Shown piece after piece: positions 1 to 6,858 of a DNA stretch of 13,891 nucleotides. Source of the stretch: an uncultured Clostridia bacterium. GTDB taxonomy: Bacteria; Bacillota; Clostridia; JAAYHZ01. Position 1 is the stretch's first letter. Each line of letters opens with the position of its first letter. The stretch covers positions 1 through 13,891 of the forward strand of contig CALCRE010000111.1 of the NCBI GenBank assembly GCA_937894465.1, given 5' to 3'. The position numbers and the translations under genes are program-made. The notes beneath the pieces are model-generated. The model was not told the origin of the DNA and made no database searches. It saw only the letters and a list, made by a program, of their open reading frames with translations.

Positions 1-49
1 CTTGAAAACGCCGATTTGCTCTATATTTCACGCTCGCTCTTCAAAACTG

Positions 50-78
50 TTTACAGACGAAAAAATTAATGTTATTAT
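50..78 (+). promoter_or_regulatory. sigma-A-type promoter for the leader and small peptide
   Basis: The -35 hexamer TTTACA (50-55) and the -10 hexamer TATTAT (73-78) are separated by exactly 17 bases, close to the vegetative consensus. Transcription would start near 85, about 130 bases before the first start codon at 214, leaving room for the structured leader and terminator that follow. Bases 1-49 show no gene. Confidence 0.6.
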
Positions 79-84
79 ATTACT

Positions 85-154
85 ACAGATGAATAGGTAT
101 TTCGATACGGTTGGGCGAAGAAATCTTCGCTTTCAAGATGAAAAAAACTTCTGG
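85..154 (+). promoter_or_regulatory. structured 5' leader, candidate riboswitch or attenuator of unknown class
   Basis: Between the predicted transcription start and an intrinsic terminator, the leader holds two compact hairpins: GTAT-TTCG-ATAC at 97-108, closed by a UUCG tetraloop, and GCGAAG-AAAT-CTTCGC at 115-130. A purine-rich stretch with an A-run (133-147) and ACTTCTGGGG follow. The CTTC at 148-151 could also pair with GAAG at 117-120, giving a possible switch. Aptamer plus expression-platform terminator just upstream of a ribosome binding site is the usual riboswitch layout. I compared it from memory with c-di-GMP-I/II, c-di-AMP, preQ1, fluoride and ZTP motifs and found no match. The second copy of the downstream module lacks this leader. 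Confidence 0.4.
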
Positions 155-195
155 GGTGGGAAGCTTATTATATAAGTTTCCCACCTCTTTTGTTT
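155..195 (+). terminator. intrinsic terminator upstream of the small peptide gene
   Basis: A 12-pair stem (155-166 with 174-185, one G-T wobble) closes a 7-base ATTATAT loop and is followed by TCTTTTGTTTT. It lies between the promoter at 50-78 and the ribosome binding site AAGGAGGG at 203-210, so it should govern read-through into the peptide gene rather than end an upstream operon. Confidence 0.75.
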
Positions 196-213
196 TAAAT
201 TTAAGGAGGGAAT

Positions 214-306
214 ATGGAAAATCCCAAAAAACAAGCTATATTTGCACTTGGCTTTTTTGTAATAGCAATCATTGTAGCGGTTGTCCTTGCTTTTATTATG
301 AAATAA
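214..306 (+). CDS. 30-residue single-pass membrane peptide, copy 1
   Basis: I do not recognise this as a named family. It encodes 30 residues: a short charged head (MENPKKQ) and one continuous hydrophobic helix at residues 8-29, ending in Lys30, so it should be a single-pass membrane peptide with no cleavable signal. A strong ribosome binding site, AAGGAGGG, sits 5 bases from the ATG. Expression looks controlled by the leader and terminator just upstream. A second copy at 3281-3373 matches at 24 of 30 residues, and most differences are conservative, as expected if the peptide is translated and selected. In both places it is followed about 92 bases later by an AraC/GGDEF gene (decayed here), suggesting a functional link. 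It could be a small membrane regulator or a toxin-like peptide; nothing decides between them. Confidence 0.65.
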   Translation: MENPKKQAIFALGFFVIAIIVAVVLAFIMK

Positions 307-353
307 ATCTTCTCAATTTGCTCAAATCGCCAAAACGAGCAAGTTGTGTGGTA

Positions 354-359
354 TATAAT
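354..359 (+). promoter_or_regulatory. conserved -10-like TATAAT before the GGDEF remnant
   Basis: A perfect TATAAT lies 38 bases upstream of the remnant's ATG and recurs in the matching place (3423-3428) in the intact second copy, within flanks that have diverged. No good -35 hexamer is seen at the right distance in either copy, so an activator-dependent promoter or chance conservation are both possible. Confidence 0.3.
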
Positions 360-397
360 CGTTGCAGATTGTATTGATTTATTTAAAGGAGACGGTT

Positions 398-613
398 ATG
401 TTTGATGGCTGGAATTTGTCCGCTGTCAATACTATATTTAGGAAAGCTGGGGATTTGGCGATTCTTGGAAGCGGCGGGGATGATTATACCCTGGTTTCGT
501 TGCGTGTGGCGAAATTCAAGTTGTGTGGAATTATTGAAAAATTTTCTTTTATGATTGTAGAACGACGATGCCCGACAATCGACCGGATGTTTTCGGAATT
601 ACAGTCGGGATAA
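398..613 (+). pseudogene. decayed copy of the AraC/GGDEF regulator (GGDEF fragment)
   Basis: This 71-codon frame is a gutted paralogue of the regulator at 3467-4261. The upstream stretch with ribosome binding site AAGGAG matches that copy almost base for base, but the ATG then joins directly to the start of the GGDEF-like domain: FDGWNLSAVNTIFRKAGDLAIL here against FDGRNLSEINAISRKAGDMAIL there. About 150 codons of helix-turn-helix and linker are missing. A second deletion of about 17 codons follows, and the signature is altered from RIGGDEF to GSGGDDY. Later residues no longer align in this frame; another frame from about 570 (PDVFGITVGIS) weakly resembles the intact copy's C-terminus, hinting at a frameshift. 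The fragment could still be translated, but a diguanylate cyclase or regulator function is very unlikely. Confidence 0.7.
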
Positions 614-736
614 GTCGGAATACGCAATTTGGCCTTAGTTATTTTATTTTTGTAACTATTTTTGTGATTATTATTGCTAACTCGTGAGATAGTACTCTAG
701 CTTTGCTTTCGAAAAAAGGAGGGACAGGAGATTTTC

Positions 737-2107
737 ATGTTTGCAGAGAAAAAAATAGTGTTATTTAAGAATGTCAATATTAAGCCAACACAGATTATTG
801 TCATTGGATTTGCTGTAATTATTCTTATTGGTAGCATTTTATTAAGCTTTCCCATAGCTTCTAGAAATTGTGAAAGAATCGGCTTTATAAATGCGTTTTT
901 TACTGCGACTTCAGCTGTTTGTGTAACGGGTTTGGTGGTTGTAGATACCTATACACATTGGAGTCTTTTTGGTCAAATCGTTATACTTCTATTAATACAG
1001 GTTGGTGGCCTTGGTTTTATGACAATGGCTACGCTCTTTTCTTTCATATTAAGAAGAAGGATTTCATTGAAGGAAAGGTTGATTATCGTTGAGTCGCTTA
1101 ACCAATATAGTTTGCAGGGCGTTATAAGACTAGTGAAAAGAGTCCTGTTTGGTACACTTATTTTTGAAAGCATTGGTGTATTATTTCTATCGCTAAGATT
1201 CATCCGTGACTTTGGCATTATTAGCGGGATCTACAAAGGCATTTTTCATGCAATTTCTGCTTTCTGTAATGCGGGATTTGACGTTATGGGGCAATATGGC
1301 CAATTCACCAGTTTGACTGCATATTCCGGGGATATAACTGTAAACCTTGTTGTGATTGTTCTAATAATCATTGGTGGTCTTGGTTTTACCGTATGGGATG
1401 ATGTGTATAAAGCAAAAAGTTTTAAAGCATTACATCTTCATTCCAAATTAGTTTTATTTATTACAGGAATTTTGCTACTTTTTGGTTTCGTGTCGTTTTT
1501 CTTAATAGAATTCAACAATACGGGTACAATCGGGAGCTTGAATGTTAAAGATAAAACCATGATGTCTTTTTTTCAATCAGTTACCACAAGAACGGCAGGT
1601 TTTAATACGATAAACTTTTCTAGTATGAGAAATGCATCAGTTTTTATCACGATACTTCTCATGTTTGTTGGTGGTTCCCCAGGCTCCACAGCTGGAGGGA
1701 TTAAGACTACTACTATGGGGGTTCTTATGTTTACTGCAATATCTGTAATTAAAGGTAGACAAGATACAGAAATGTTTAGAAGAAGGATAAGTTATACAGC
1801 TGTGACCCGTGCATTCACCATTACTTTGTTTGGTGCGCTTATTGTTTCTTTTGCAACAATAACTTTGACAACTTTTGAAAATGTATCATTAGTAGAAGCT
1901 TTGTTCGAATCAGCTTCCGCCTTTGGTACGGTTGGTCTTTCTATGGGCATTACACCCGATTTAGGTCTTATAGGTAAAATTACATTAATAGTCACTATGT
2001 TTATTGGCAGGGTAGGTGTGTTAACAATGGCTTTGGCTTTTCTAGCGAAATCACAAGACAAAGACAATACCTATCGGTATAGGCAAGAAAAAGTAATGGT
2101 TGGATAG
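737..2107 (+). CDS. ktrB: KtrB-type potassium channel/transporter subunit
   Basis: Membrane subunit of a Ktr potassium (sodium-coupled in known members) uptake system of the TrkH/KtrB superfamily, 456 residues, the usual length. The four pore loops with selectivity-filter glycines are visible: TSAVCVTG (58-65), SAFCNAG (174-180), TTRTAG (283-288) and SAFGTVG (394-400). The conserved C-terminal FIGRVGVLT lies at 422-430 and a small-residue intramembrane stretch, GGSPGSTAGG, at 312-321. Hydrophobic helices alternate with these loops in the usual four-repeat pattern. The ATG at 737 has GGAGGGACAGGAG upstream. The regulatory subunit gene follows directly, its ribosome binding site overlapping this stop codon. 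I looked for a c-di-AMP (ydaO) riboswitch in 614-736, often placed before ktr genes, and found none; that 123-base gap is AT-rich and otherwise plain. Confidence 0.93.
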   Translation: MFAEKKIVLFKNVNIKPTQIIVIGFAVIILIGSILLSFPIASRNCERIGFINAFFTATSAVCVTGLVVVDTYTHWSLFGQIVILLLIQVGGLGFMTMATLFSFILRRRISLKERLIIVESLNQYSLQGVIRLVKRVLFGTLIFESIGVLFLSLRFIRDFGIISGIYKGIFHAISAFCNAGFDVMGQYGQFTSLTAYSGDITVNLVVIVLIIIGGLGFTVWDDVYKAKSFKALHLHSKLVLFITGILLLFGFVSFFLIEFNNTGTIGSLNVKDKTMMSFFQSVTTRTAGFNTINFSSMRNASVFITILLMFVGGSPGSTAGGIKTTTMGVLMFTAISVIKGRQDTEMFRRRISYTAVTRAFTITLFGALIVSFATITLTTFENVSLVEALFESASAFGTVGLSMGITPDLGLIGKITLIVTMFIGRVGVLTMALAFLAKSQDKDNTYRYRQEKVMVG

Positions 2108-2118
2108 GAGTGATTAAT

Positions 2119-2775
2119 GTGAAAGGAAAATCATTTGCAGTTTTAGGATTGGGGAGATTTGGAACAAGTGTAGCAAATACTCTTAGCAGCATGGGTTATG
2201 AGGTTCTTGCAGTAGATAAGTGTGAGGAATGTGTGAATAGCATTTCACCAGATGTAACGCATGCTGTTTTAGGGGATGTGACAGATGAAAAATTGCTCAA
2301 TGGTCTTGGAATTAGAAATTTCGATGTAGCAATTGTTTCAATTGGTGGAGATATACAAACTAGTATTTTAGTAACTCTCCTATTAAAGGAAGCAGGTGTC
2401 CAATATGTATTAGCCAAAGCGCAAAGTGAACTTCACTCTAAAGTTTTATATAAGGTGGGTGCGGACAAGGTGATACTTCCCGAAAAGGATATGGGGGTAA
2501 AGGTTGCGCATAGCCTTGTATCAAAGAATATTCTTGAGCTTATCGAACTTTCGCCGGATAATAGTATAGTGGAAATTTTGCCCCCGCGAAAATGGGTGAA
2601 TCAGTCGCTAAAGGATTTAAATATTAGGGTTAAATACGGAATTAGTGTAATGGCTGTAAAAAAGAACTCATCGATCAATGTTTCACCTAAGGCTGACTAT
2701 GTTATTAAAGAAAATGATCTACTTGTCATAATTGGATTAAATTCTGACATTAGAAAATTGGGATACATTGAATGA
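2119..2775 (+). CDS. ktrA: KtrA-type regulatory subunit (RCK domains)
   Basis: Cytoplasmic gating subunit that forms a ring on KtrB. Numbered from the GTG at 2119 it has 218 residues, typical for KtrA. The N-terminal RCK_N Rossmann fold shows the nucleotide-binding GLGRFG near residues 10-15 and the acidic residue ending strand 2 (VLAVD); an RCK_C (TrkA_C) domain fills about 135-218. In studied relatives RCK_N binds ATP/ADP and RCK_C binds c-di-AMP. GTG 2119 is preferred over GTG 2110 because AGGAG at 2106-2110 is then correctly spaced and the protein begins just before its first strand, as in homologues. It is translationally linked to ktrB. No clear terminator is visible after its stop. Confidence 0.92.
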   Translation: MKGKSFAVLGLGRFGTSVANTLSSMGYEVLAVDKCEECVNSISPDVTHAVLGDVTDEKLLNGLGIRNFDVAIVSIGGDIQTSILVTLLLKEAGVQYVLAKAQSELHSKVLYKVGADKVILPEKDMGVKVAHSLVSKNILELIELSPDNSIVEILPPRKWVNQSLKDLNIRVKYGISVMAVKKNSSINVSPKADYVIKENDLLVIIGLNSDIRKLGYIE

Positions 2776-2939
2776 TATAATTATACCTGCAATCATAGGT
2801 CTGGGTACTTTGTGTCAATTCATTTGTTTTCATTAAATGACTGAGAGAAAGAAGAACTCATATTAGGATACCTGTGCTTTAATTTTCGCAACCTCTGCTG
2901 CAACTTAACTACTTGATAATGTACTTTAGATGTAGCACC

Positions 2940-3200
2940 TTGAAAAAAGAGAACTGATAGTCGGTGGGAATATTCCCCAGGAGGGCGTATGAGACGACCC
3001 AGTAAAGGGGCAGAGCCGGCATCCACCTCACGGATAGGCAGAACGAAGGAATTTAGGTTATGAGCCAGCAAGGCATGGGAGGGTATGCCACCTGAGTTGA
3101 TGTGGAGAAATCAAGGCCAAAAATAAGCGCAACAAGTAGTGAAGTCACCCAAATCCACCAAGGTCAGGAAAACAAAGTATTCAAATGCGTTATATCTGTG
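2940..3200 (+). mobile_element. probable truncated group II intron (ribozyme segment plus start of its reverse transcriptase)
   Basis: The 505 bases from ktrA to the second peptide gene hold no intact gene. From about 2960 the sequence is GC-richer and hairpin-rich (palindrome GGGAATATTCCC at 2966-2977; GGCAT/ATGCC stem at 3072-3089) and, from memory, resembles the ribozyme part that precedes the intron-encoded protein in clostridial group II introns, especially around 3031-3105. A GTG frame starting at 3102 (MEKSRPKISATSSEVTQ) resembles the N-terminus of such reverse transcriptase/maturases, but no finger or palm motifs follow and no domain V hairpin is seen. It would be a dead fragment truncated at both ends. 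Bases 2776-2940 show nothing recognisable. The identification rests on recall, hence moderate confidence. Confidence 0.45.
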
Positions 3201-3280
3201 GGTAGCTCTTTTAATAAAAGGAGAAATTCTAAGAATAAACGAGAATACGCGAGAAAATTAAAGATAGTGGAGGGGAATAT

Positions 3281-3373
3281 GTGGAAAATCCAAAAAAACA
3301 AGCTATATTTGCACTTAGCTTTTTTGTAATAGCAATCATTATTGTGGTTGTTCTTGCTCTTGTTACTAAATAG
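3281..3373 (+). CDS. 30-residue single-pass membrane peptide, copy 2
   Basis: Paralogue of the peptide at 214-306: same length, identical head (MENPKKQAIFAL) and a hydrophobic helix at residues 8-28. It starts with GTG rather than ATG, preceded by GGAGGGG at 3269-3275. Differences such as G13S, A22V and F27L keep the helix hydrophobic, so the gene appears to be maintained. The leader and terminator that precede copy 1 are absent; the sequence upstream is the intron-like fragment and an A-rich stretch, so control must differ. The intact AraC/GGDEF regulator starts 93 bases after its stop, making a likely functional pair. Function unknown. Confidence 0.65.
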   Translation: MENPKKQAIFALSFFVIAIIIVVVLALVTK

Positions 3374-3422
3374 ATTTTTTATAATGTGCTCATATCATCA
3401 AGCGGTAAGGCATCCGGAGCGA

Positions 3423-3428
3423 TATAAT
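3423..3428 (+). promoter_or_regulatory. conserved -10-like TATAAT before the AraC/GGDEF gene
   Basis: TATAAT lies 38 bases before the GTG start and matches the site at 354-359 in position. The surrounding GTTGTAGGTTGTATTGATTT is shared with copy 1. A convincing -35 element is not visible. Confidence 0.3.
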
Positions 3429-3466
3429 GGTTGTAGGTTGTATTGATTTGTTTGAAGGAGACAGTG

Positions 3467-4261
3467 GTGAAAAATTTTTTGATTCTGACCGAATCACTCA
3501 ATTTCATCGAAGAGAATTTGTGCAAACCCATTACCCGCGATGATATTGCCAACCATTGTTATGTTTCTCTTTCTTCTCTTGAGAAGTTATTTCGTTACGC
3601 ATTGGATCTTAGCATAAAAGACTATATTTCAAGGCGTAGAATGACACAGGCAGCTAAAGATCTTGTAGTAGATATGAGTGTCACCGATGTTGCAATGAAG
3701 TACCAATACAATTCCATGGAAGTCTTCTCAAGAGCGTTTAAGAGAGTTTGGTACATAAATCCGTCGGAATTCAAAGAAGCACGGAGATTTACCGGTTTGT
3801 TTCCCAAACGAAAATTCGAGTACAAAAAAGGAGACGATCTGGATATGGCACGAAAAAGAGTGGATATGAGTGAAGCGTATGATTTTTTCAGGGAAACAAA
3901 GGGAAGCTACGTTTTATGCTTTGATGGTCGGAATTTGTCCGAAATCAATGCAATATCAAGGAAAGCCGGAGACATGGCGATTCTCGAGATGGTACACAGA
4001 ATAGACCATGTTTCAACCGACCAAATGCTTGTGATGAGAATCGGTGGTGACGAGTTTGCATTGATTACCGGTTTATATGATGAAAAAGAGGTTAGGAAAT
4101 TAGCCGATAAAGTACTGGAAAACAACGGGAAACCTATACTTGTGGATGGTAAAGAAGTGCCTCTTTCTTTGTGGTGCGGTATGATAAGAATCCCCGAATC
4201 CCTACGTTACAGCGATTTCTTTGTGCAGATGCATGATGCGATTAAACTTAGTAAAGGTTAA
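3467..4261 (+). CDS. AraC-type HTH regulator fused to a GGDEF-like domain
   Basis: A 264-residue protein with an AraC/XylS DNA-binding domain at the N-terminus (about 1-106: paired helix-turn-helix, with PITRDDIANHCYVSLSSLEKLF for the first and DVAMKYQYNSMEVFSRAFKR for the second), a linker, and a compact GGDEF-like domain (about 148-264). The signature is intact at 193-197 in RIGGDEFALIT, and the FDGRNLSEIN...AGDMAIL segment corresponds to the first strand and helix of a diguanylate cyclase. The domain is short, and several substrate-binding positions of true cyclases look altered, so it may sense a ligand rather than make c-di-GMP; that is inference. GTG 3467 is chosen because AAGGAG is correctly spaced and it aligns with the ATG of the decayed copy at 398. 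A bidirectional terminator follows its stop. Confidence 0.8.
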   Translation: MKNFLILTESLNFIEENLCKPITRDDIANHCYVSLSSLEKLFRYALDLSIKDYISRRRMTQAAKDLVVDMSVTDVAMKYQYNSMEVFSRAFKRVWYINPSEFKEARRFTGLFPKRKFEYKKGDDLDMARKRVDMSEAYDFFRETKGSYVLCFDGRNLSEINAISRKAGDMAILEMVHRIDHVSTDQMLVMRIGGDEFALITGLYDEKEVRKLADKVLENNGKPILVDGKEVPLSLWCGMIRIPESLRYSDFFVQMHDAIKLSKG

Positions 4262-4270
4262 GAAATTAAT

Positions 4271-4314
4271 AAAACACTCCCTAACGGCAGATAAAAGTCG
4301 GTAGGGAGTGTTTT
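4271..4314. terminator. bidirectional intrinsic terminator between convergent genes
   Basis: AAAACACTCCCTA (4271-4283) is perfectly complementary to TAGGGAGTGTTTT (4302-4314). The A-run on one side and T-run on the other give a U-tract on both strands, ending the AraC/GGDEF gene from the left and the AlbA_2 pseudogene from the right. Confidence 0.85.
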
Positions 4315-4322
4315 ATCTTATT

Positions 4323-5121
4323 CTATGGGAGCGTATTCGTCGTTCTTCCTACTCTTTCAAGAACACCTTTACCAACCATTTCTGAAAGAATCGCTCTTGC
4401 ACGTCTTTCGGCAACTTTCAAAACCGGTACCGCCTCTTTCGTTGTTATTCGGTTCATGCGTTTTTATATATTCTATAATCATTTCTTCTTGATATGATAG
4501 TGCCGGAATTTCGCTTATGCGTTCTATCGTATTTGCTGTTTCCCTGTACAAACTCACATCCACAAAATCACCCTTTTCCAAGATTCCCGGTTCTTTTAAC
4601 CCTTTGGCCTTACAACTGGATTTTATTCTGGGGATTGTAATCCTTTTATTTCGCTACTTAAGTGGATGAGATTTTTTATGATCTCATCATAACTTATGTT
4701 CTTCCGTTGTCTTTCTAAAATATTCATGTAGCTTGCTTTTCGATTTGTTGCACCAATACGGATATAGACACCTTCATGTATTCCATGGTTTTTTAGATAG
4801 TACGGAAGTAGATTGCCTCTGTATACCTCTATTACTAATATCGTTTTTGCATTTATAGTCGTAGTATATATATCCGAAGAGTATGTTAGGATAACAGTTG
4901 TCATATATGATGGATGGAACTATATAACGTAGTTCTAGAATATCGAAATCCGGTTTAAGTCCAATCACCTCACCTAGATTATTTACACCTATTATGAGCT
5001 TGCCACCGGCAGTATTGGCAAAAGCAACTACTGTTTTTGCAATTGCTTGCCCACTTGGTATTTCCTCTTTAAATTCAACATTTTTCCCTTCTCCACCTTT
5101 GATAGCATTAAATAAACTCAT
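4323..5121 (-). pseudogene. frameshifted, internally deleted AlbA_2 / divergent AAA ATP-binding protein gene
   Basis: The family has an N-terminal AlbA_2 (Schlafen-like) putative DNA-binding domain, a GHKL-like ATP-binding part and a C-terminal winged helix, usually about 450-500 residues; here about 265 codons remain. From ATG 5121 (AAGGAG upstream), NVEFKEEIPSGQAIAKTVVAFANTAGG and IIGVNNLGEVIGL are typical AlbA_2. The frame shifts near 4880 and resumes as LVIEVYRGNLLPYYLKNHG...GVYIRIGATNRKA. After an in-frame stop at about 4623 another frame gives GLKEPGILEKGDFVDVSLYRE, the segment normally found far downstream, so most of the ATP-binding core is gone. A last shift near 4445 restores the winged-helix tail (ITTKEAVPVLKVAERRARAIL) to a TAG at 4323. 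The protein cannot be made whole. Confidence 0.85.
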
Positions 5122-5192
5122 TTAGTCTCTCCTTACTTCGGTACTTATAGGCAAGCTTCGGCATTACACGACACTTAGAGTGACAAAAGAAC

Positions 5193-5225
5193 CCCCAACG
5201 GTATAAAACCGTTAGGGATATTTTT
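5193..5225 (-). terminator. intrinsic terminator after the lipoprotein gene
   Basis: CCCCAACGG (5193-5201) pairs with CCGTTAGGG (5209-5217), one mismatch, with a 7-base loop. On the minus strand the stem is followed by TTCTTTTG. On the plus strand it is followed by ATATTTTTTTA, so it may act in both directions. It lies just after the stop at 5233. Confidence 0.65.
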
Positions 5226-5232
5226 TTATAAT

Positions 5233-6813
5233 TTATTCATCGATTGTTTCATTTAAAAGTTTTGATAAACCTTTGGCGGCATCTTCTAATCCTGTATCCT
5301 TCATCTTGTTGATATGATTTTGAATATCGAAATTTGGATTTGTCGAGATTTGGAGAACCTCTTGATAAATGGTGTTACTCTTTTGTGCATCTTGGTATAA
5401 TTGATTATGCACCTCAAAGAACTTATCAAATTCTACTGAGCCTTCATTATAGGGTATTTCAAATTGGTCCAATTTCATTTCCTGTAGTTTCATGTTAATG
5501 ATTTGTTTGTAATCATCCAGATAGGTTTCAGGTAGATAATGAGGTGCACGTAAGTGATCTGTATTGCAAACAGCAAGGCGACCGGCAGTATCCATCCATG
5601 AATAAAAGGGATTATTGGTTTGTGTATAGGATATTTTCCCTTTATCGTCAAGTGTATAATACGGATTGGTACCCTCTTGAAATCCTCCATAACACCAAAT
5701 ATCCATATTTTCTTGGCTGGAATACATCCATTCGAGAAACATCAAGACTCGTTCCGGGTTTTCACAAGAGGAATTGATGACCAAGCCGCAACCATGAAGA
5801 TGTTGCTTTTGTTTATCTATGCTTAATGGGAACAAGACATATTCTTTATCTTTTCTGAAAGAGTGTTTCACTGTTAAAAAATTCCCCATTAGTGTTAGGG
5901 TTGAATATGTATTTCCAAGGGCTAATTCTAACAAAGAACCGTTTGCAGTATACGTTAGTTTGTCTTTGTACAGATTGATATAGTTCTTCAATGCGTCTTC
6001 ATATTCGATCATATTGGATATAGGGTATATGGAATAATCGGTGTCACAGTACTTACACAACAATAAAGGACTATTTTTCAAAATGGTGTGTCTATAGTAT
6101 CCGGCTTCTTTCAAGGATTCGTTGATCCAATTCTCCGGCCATATAAAGCCCGGGTTTTTCGGTTCTCCTCCGCTTTTGATTTTCTTTAGAGCTTCCACAT
6201 AATCGGAAAGTGTTGAAATTTGGATGTCATATTTTTCTGCAATTGACCGTTCCATCATGACTGCATATACATCCGTATTGACGTAATTTGTAGGCATAAA
6301 GTACCATGGTTCATGTTCCGTATCCTCCATGAGCATGCCAAGAAGACCGTTGGAAGTTATAATATTGTAGTAAGTCGGTGCGTATTCTCTTATGAGATCA
6401 GTTATTTCTCGCAAGTAGCCTTGTTCTTGTAATATGGATACTTGACTAAAGCCTGCTATATAAGCGTCACAACGGTTCACAACGCCTTGCTCAATGAGGT
6501 TGGTGGCGATCGGTGATGAAATCCACTCAATACTCACCCGGACATTTAACCCGTCTGCTTGGGCTTTGTTGTTTAAGACTGTCAGCATTTCATCCACTTG
6601 ATTCTTAAAACTTGGCAATTGACCCGGTTTGGATCCAATTTCCCATAAGCCTAACGTAATCTCTACTTGTTGTAAAGCTTCTTCCACAGGTCGGGTTTCA
6701 ACTGTTTCTATTGATGGTTCAAGGCTTCTGTTGTCAGCGGAATCACAACCTGTGAAAAAAAACATAACAATAACAAGAATCATTACGAATATCTGATTTG
6801 ACTTACAATACAT
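5233..6813 (-). CDS. extracellular solute-binding lipoprotein (ABC sugar/oligosaccharide-binding type)
   Basis: A 527-residue secreted lipoprotein. A short basic head and hydrophobic stretch run to a lipobox-like FFTGC with the lipidated Cys at residue 23, then a Ser/Asp/Glu-rich linker. The body resembles the large LplA-like solute-binding proteins of clostridia and paenibacilli (relatives often carry a DUF3502-type C-terminus), with NPERVLMFLEWMYSSQENM and the following GGFQEGTNPYYTLDDKG typical of that C-terminal lobe. The usual role is to capture a sugar or peptide for an ABC importer, but no permease or ATPase gene is adjacent, so it may work with a distant importer or as a sensor. ATG 6813 is preferred; a TTG at 6819 is possible with the same AAAGGGG site. 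A MerR-type promoter sits directly upstream, suggesting control by the neighbouring regulator. Confidence 0.8.
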   Translation of the reverse strand: MYCKSNQIFVMILVIVMFFFTGCDSADNRSLEPSIETVETRPVEEALQQVEITLGLWEIGSKPGQLPSFKNQVDEMLTVLNNKAQADGLNVRVSIEWISSPIATNLIEQGVVNRCDAYIAGFSQVSILQEQGYLREITDLIREYAPTYYNIITSNGLLGMLMEDTEHEPWYFMPTNYVNTDVYAVMMERSIAEKYDIQISTLSDYVEALKKIKSGGEPKNPGFIWPENWINESLKEAGYYRHTILKNSPLLLCKYCDTDYSIYPISNMIEYEDALKNYINLYKDKLTYTANGSLLELALGNTYSTLTLMGNFLTVKHSFRKDKEYVLFPLSIDKQKQHLHGCGLVINSSCENPERVLMFLEWMYSSQENMDIWCYGGFQEGTNPYYTLDDKGKISYTQTNNPFYSWMDTAGRLAVCNTDHLRAPHYLPETYLDDYKQIINMKLQEMKLDQFEIPYNEGSVEFDKFFEVHNQLYQDAQKSNTIYQEVLQISTNPNFDIQNHINKMKDTGLEDAAKGLSKLLNETIDE

Positions 6814-6858
6814 TTTCAAAATACCCCTTTCTATAAGGAATTGATTATTTCCAGTTAA

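Noticed and set aside
97..150. c-di-GMP riboswitch in the leader
   Set aside because: Tempting because of the downstream GGDEF gene, but the conserved core segments and tetraloop-receptor arrangement of c-di-GMP-I, and the type II core, are not present.
214..306. Phage holin or type I toxin identity for the 30-residue peptide
   Set aside because: The size and helix fit, but there is no antisense RNA promoter, no endolysin or phage gene nearby, and I recognise no toxin family motif; function left open.
111..377. 88-residue plus-strand frame over the leader and first peptide
   Set aside because: It runs through the promoter-proximal hairpins and terminator, has no ribosome binding site, and overlaps the well-supported peptide gene in another frame.
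614..736. c-di-AMP (ydaO/yuaA) riboswitch before ktrB
   Set aside because: Such riboswitches often precede ktr genes, but this AT-rich 123-base gap is too short and shows none of the conserved aptamer segments or a terminator.
2820..3071. 83-residue minus-strand reading frame in the ktrA-peptide gap
   Set aside because: It has no convincing ribosome binding site or recognisable domain and overlaps the structured group II-like RNA region; it is most likely the antisense of that RNA.
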